Of a DNA stretch of 8,248 bases, positions 6,951 to 8,248 are shown in pieces; the stretch's first letter is position 1; every line of letters starts with the position of its first letter. Under the pieces are notes generated by a model that was not told the DNA's origin, searched no databases, and saw only the letters and a program-made list of their open reading frames with translations. The translations under genes were made by a program, and so were the position numbers. The stretch is from Muribaculaceae bacterium. GTDB lineage: Bacteria; Bacteroidota; Bacteroidia; Bacteroidales; Muribaculaceae. The stretch lies in NCBI GenBank assembly GCA_029052265.1, contig JAIDJJ010000656.1:1-8248 (forward strand), read 5' to 3'.

Positions 6951-7607
6951 TTATTTGCGTCTCGGGGCGATTCTGTCCGGATTCTGCTTAAGGAATTGTT
7001 CCCACGACTTTGCTCCTTTCTCCACCTGCGGCTTGCCGGTCTCATAAAAATGGGTGAGAGCAGCCGCAAGCGCATCGGTGGCATCAAGAAGACGTGGCAT
7101 GTTTTCCTGAGAAATATTCAGTATATGGCGAAGCATATTCGCCACCTGTTCTTTCGATGCAGATCCGCTTCCGGTCACAGCCTGCTTGATGGAAAGTGGA
7201 GCATACTCATGAATGGGGATGTCGCGCGAAAGGGCGGCAGCCATCGCCACTCCCTGTGCCCTTCCCAATTTGAGCATGGACTGCACATTTTTTCCAAAGA
7301 ACGGCGCCTCTATGGCAAGTTCGTCAGGCAGATATTGCTCCACAAGTCCCTTGACTCGTTCAAAAATACGCGACAGTCTGAGATAATGGCTCTCGAATTT
7401 ACTCAATTGAATCACACCCATTACAATCACTTTCGGAGTCTTTCCATTGATACCGAGCACTCCATATCCCATAACGTTTGTACCGGGGTCAATACCCATT
7501 ATGATCCGCTCGAAATCATGCTCAGGTAAGATTTTCCTTTTTGCAGACTCTGTATCGGATATGGTTCCCGCGCTTTTTAAAGCCCCGGATTTCGCATCCG
7601 GCATCAT
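6951..7607 (-). CDS. ruvC: Crossover junction endodeoxyribonuclease RuvC
   Basis: RuvC is the dimeric nuclease that cuts Holliday junctions symmetrically, working with the RuvAB motor. The four acidic metal-binding residues are visible: Asp40 in MGIDPGTNVMGYGV, Glu100 in LAIEAPFFGKN, and Asp175 and Asp178 in LLDATDALAAALTHF. The conserved SMLKLGRAQGVAMAAA and GSGSASKEQVANML segments are also present. The open frame gives 218 residues. The catalytic core begins only at Met37 (codon at 7499), and RuvC usually starts a few residues to about 15 before this motif, so the first 30 or so residues are an extension or a wrong start. I keep the ATG at 7607 because it overlaps the stop of the upstream gene (ATGA), implying translational coupling. 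The start at 7499 would remove residues just before the first aspartate. Confidence 0.95.
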   Translation of the reverse strand: MMPDAKSGALKSAGTISDTESAKRKILPEHDFERIIMGIDPGTNVMGYGVLGINGKTPKVIVMGVIQLSKFESHYLRLSRIFERVKGLVEQYLPDELAIEAPFFGKNVQSMLKLGRAQGVAMAAALSRDIPIHEYAPLSIKQAVTGSGSASKEQVANMLRHILNISQENMPRLLDATDALAAALTHFYETGKPQVEKGAKSWEQFLKQNPDRIAPRRK

Positions 7608-7930
7608 AAGAGGAGTGTATTAAGGAGTGTGACAAAAAAAGCGGCGTGAGGACCGAATTTGCGGTTGAAATCCCCAAGCACACCGGGAAGCAGTGCGTCG
7701 TGCCAGACATGCGCCTTTTCTTCGGAAGAAAATTCCAGGCAAAGAGCCATGCTAAGCCCATGGTCGGGACCCGGTTTTTCTCCTCCCGCCTCGACCACAG
7801 TCTGCAGACGCGGATTGCATGCACCATATTCGGGATTCATAAGAACCGGAAGCGCCGAAGCGCGCAGCCATTCAATGAATCTCTCACCGGCATCCGGAGC
7901 AGTTACAAAAGTTATATTGTATGAATACAT
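7604..7930 (-). CDS. DUF4286 family protein
   Basis: This 108-residue cytosolic protein of unknown function resembles the DUF4286 family, small Bacteroidetes proteins often encoded next to ruvC. The N-terminal MYSYNITFVTAP, then ERFIEWLRASALPVLM with a following NPRLQTV, and the late ALLPGVLGDFNRKFG fit the family pattern of a short alpha/beta fold resembling a ferredoxin-like domain. The ATG at 7930 matches the usual family start; an in-frame ATG at 7957 would add nine residues and lies closer to the leader palindrome. Its stop codon overlaps the ruvC start by 4 nt, so the two are coupled. The family assignment is by eye, and the function of the family is not known to me. Confidence 0.72.
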   Translation of the reverse strand: MYSYNITFVTAPDAGERFIEWLRASALPVLMNPEYGACNPRLQTVVEAGGEKPGPDHGLSMALCLEFSSEEKAHVWHDALLPGVLGDFNRKFGPHAAFFVTLLNTLLL

Positions 7931-7960
7931 AGTTTTAAGTTTAATATTGTCCGGCATATC

Positions 7961-7980
7961 CGACCCGGCATGCCGGGTCG
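7961..7980. repeat. Perfect 20-bp palindrome upstream of the DUF4286-ruvC operon
   Basis: The half-site CGACCCGGCA is followed directly by its exact reverse complement. It lies 30 nt before the DUF4286 start. It has no T-run on either side, so it is not an ordinary intrinsic terminator. It could be an operator for a dimeric regulator or, in RNA, a leader hairpin. A third copy of CCGGCAT at 7951-7957 lies between it and the gene. Confidence 0.7.
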
Positions 7981-7987
7981 CAACAAC

Positions 7988-8019
7988 AAAAAAAACGGCA
8001 TGCTTTCACAAACACGCCG
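7988..8019 (-). terminator. Intrinsic terminator of the ffs-tRNA-Thr transcript
   Basis: Read on the minus strand, CGGCGTG (8013-8019) pairs with CATGCCG (7996-8002), including one G-U pair, around a 10-nt loop. It is followed by eight T (7988-7995). It lies about 55 nt after the tRNA 3' end and ahead of the DUF4286 gene. Confidence 0.8.
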
Positions 8020-8025
8020 CCAAAA

Positions 8026-8033
8026 CAAAATTA
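8026..8033 (-). promoter_or_regulatory. Promoter-like -7 element upstream of DUF4286-ruvC
   Basis: On the minus strand this reads TAATTTTG, an exact TAnnTTTG, identical to the deoC element. Transcription would start near 8018, at the 5' arm of the terminator hairpin, giving a leader of about 88 nt. No good -33 element is seen. It may be chance in A/T-rich sequence. Confidence 0.3.
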
Positions 8034-8051
8034 TGAAAAACATTCAACGCT

Positions 8052-8067
8052 ATGCTGCAAGCAGCAT
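8052..8067. repeat. Short hairpin in the tRNA-Thr 3' trailer
   Basis: ATGCTGC and GCAGCAT form a 7-bp inverted repeat around two bases, 6 nt downstream of the tRNA 3' end on the minus strand. No T-run follows, so it is not a convincing terminator. It may affect 3' processing of the tRNA precursor. Confidence 0.5.
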
Positions 8068-8073
8068 TTCCTG

Positions 8074-8147
8074 AGCCTCTTGTCGGATTCGAACCAACGA
8101 CCCCGAGATTACAAATCACGTGCTCTGGCCAACTGAGCTAAAGAGGC
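8074..8147 (-). tRNA. tRNA-Thr (anticodon TGT)
   Basis: A full cloverleaf is visible on the minus strand. The acceptor stem GCCTCTT/AAGAGGC has seven perfect pairs. The D arm is GCTC/GAGC. The anticodon loop TTTGTAA has TGT at 8111-8113. The variable loop is 5 nt, and the T arm is GTTGG/CCGAC with the TTCGAAT loop. The discriminator base is T (8074) and CCA is not encoded, so it must be added. The anticodon stem CGTGA/TCTCG has a U-U mismatch at the middle pair (29-41). It reads ACA and, by wobble, other ACN codons. It starts about 4 nt after the SRP RNA. Confidence 0.96.
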
Positions 8148-8149
8148 AA

Positions 8150-8248
8150 ATGGGCGAGCGATCTGCATCGCACAGCTCAACCCGCTACCCTTGCTTCGGT
8201 CAAGACCTGGGGGATTTACGGGGAGCAAGTCGTGCAGGACTCACCCGA
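8150..8248 (-). ncRNA. ffs: Signal recognition particle RNA (small bacterial 4.5S type)
   Basis: This is the RNA scaffold that binds Ffh and the FtsY receptor for co-translational membrane targeting. On the minus strand the sequence folds as one long hairpin. The base is GGGTGAG (8240-8246) with CTCGCCC (8152-8158), and CTGCA pairs with TGCAG further in. The apex has the hallmark Ffh-binding loop strands CAGG (8206-8209) and AGCA (8192-8195), with a TGAC (URRC-type) terminal loop at 8199-8202. The total of about 95-100 nt fits the small bacterial form without an Alu domain. The right end lies at or very near the window edge, so the exact 5' end and the promoter are not visible. It probably shares a transcript with the tRNA. 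Confidence 0.88.

Noticed and set aside
7646..8036. Plus-strand open frames opposite DUF4286
   Set aside because: They run antisense to the DUF4286 gene and through the terminator and palindrome; codon content looks like a shadow frame.
1..8248. CRISPR array, phage genes, toxin-antitoxin or defence system
   Set aside because: No regularly spaced repeats, no integrase, transposase, toxin-like or nuclease gene other than ruvC; the genes are housekeeping.

Overview
The window looks like a chromosomal segment of a Bacteroidales bacterium, possibly Muribaculaceae or a relative. The evidence is the gene content and families, the near absence of Shine-Dalgarno sequences, A/T-rich leaders, and promoter elements resembling the Bacteroidetes -7 motif TAnnTTTG upstream of several genes. 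The family-level placement is an impression from protein style, not a search result. Almost everything here is core metabolism or core RNA machinery, and I do not see a new defence, secondary-metabolite or phage-like system.

Plus strand, left half. After about 400 bases with no convincing gene comes a two-gene operon, korA-korB, for a two-subunit 2-oxoacid (probably 2-oxoglutarate):ferredoxin oxidoreductase, closed by a strong hairpin terminator. Next is acpP-fabF (acyl carrier protein and beta-ketoacyl-ACP synthase II), again promoter-led and closed by a strong terminator. A small orphan lipoprotein gene follows.

Centre (5647-5971). This interval is all inverted repeats. A 161-bp element bounded by terminal inverted repeats and a TTA target duplication sits exactly on the stop codon of the lipoprotein gene. 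It looks like a MITE, and its two halves are complementary over nearly the whole length. It is followed by a bidirectional terminator and by a 20-bp perfect hairpin flush against the stop codon of the convergent deoC gene.

Minus strand, right half. Read in transcription order from the right edge, there is an SRP RNA (ffs), a tRNA-Thr(UGT) only about 4 nt later, an intrinsic terminator, a leader with a perfect 20-bp palindrome, a DUF4286 gene overlapping ruvC by 4 nt (translationally coupled), and deoC behind its own promoter-like element.

How the genes work together. KorAB exchanges electrons between the 2-oxoglutarate/succinyl-CoA couple and ferredoxin, AcpP and FabF elongate fatty acids, RuvC resolves Holliday junctions, DeoC recycles deoxyribose phosphate, and SRP RNA targets membrane proteins. 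The points most worth a second look are the MITE, the tightly packed ffs-tRNA pair, and the structured leader of the DUF4286-ruvC operon.
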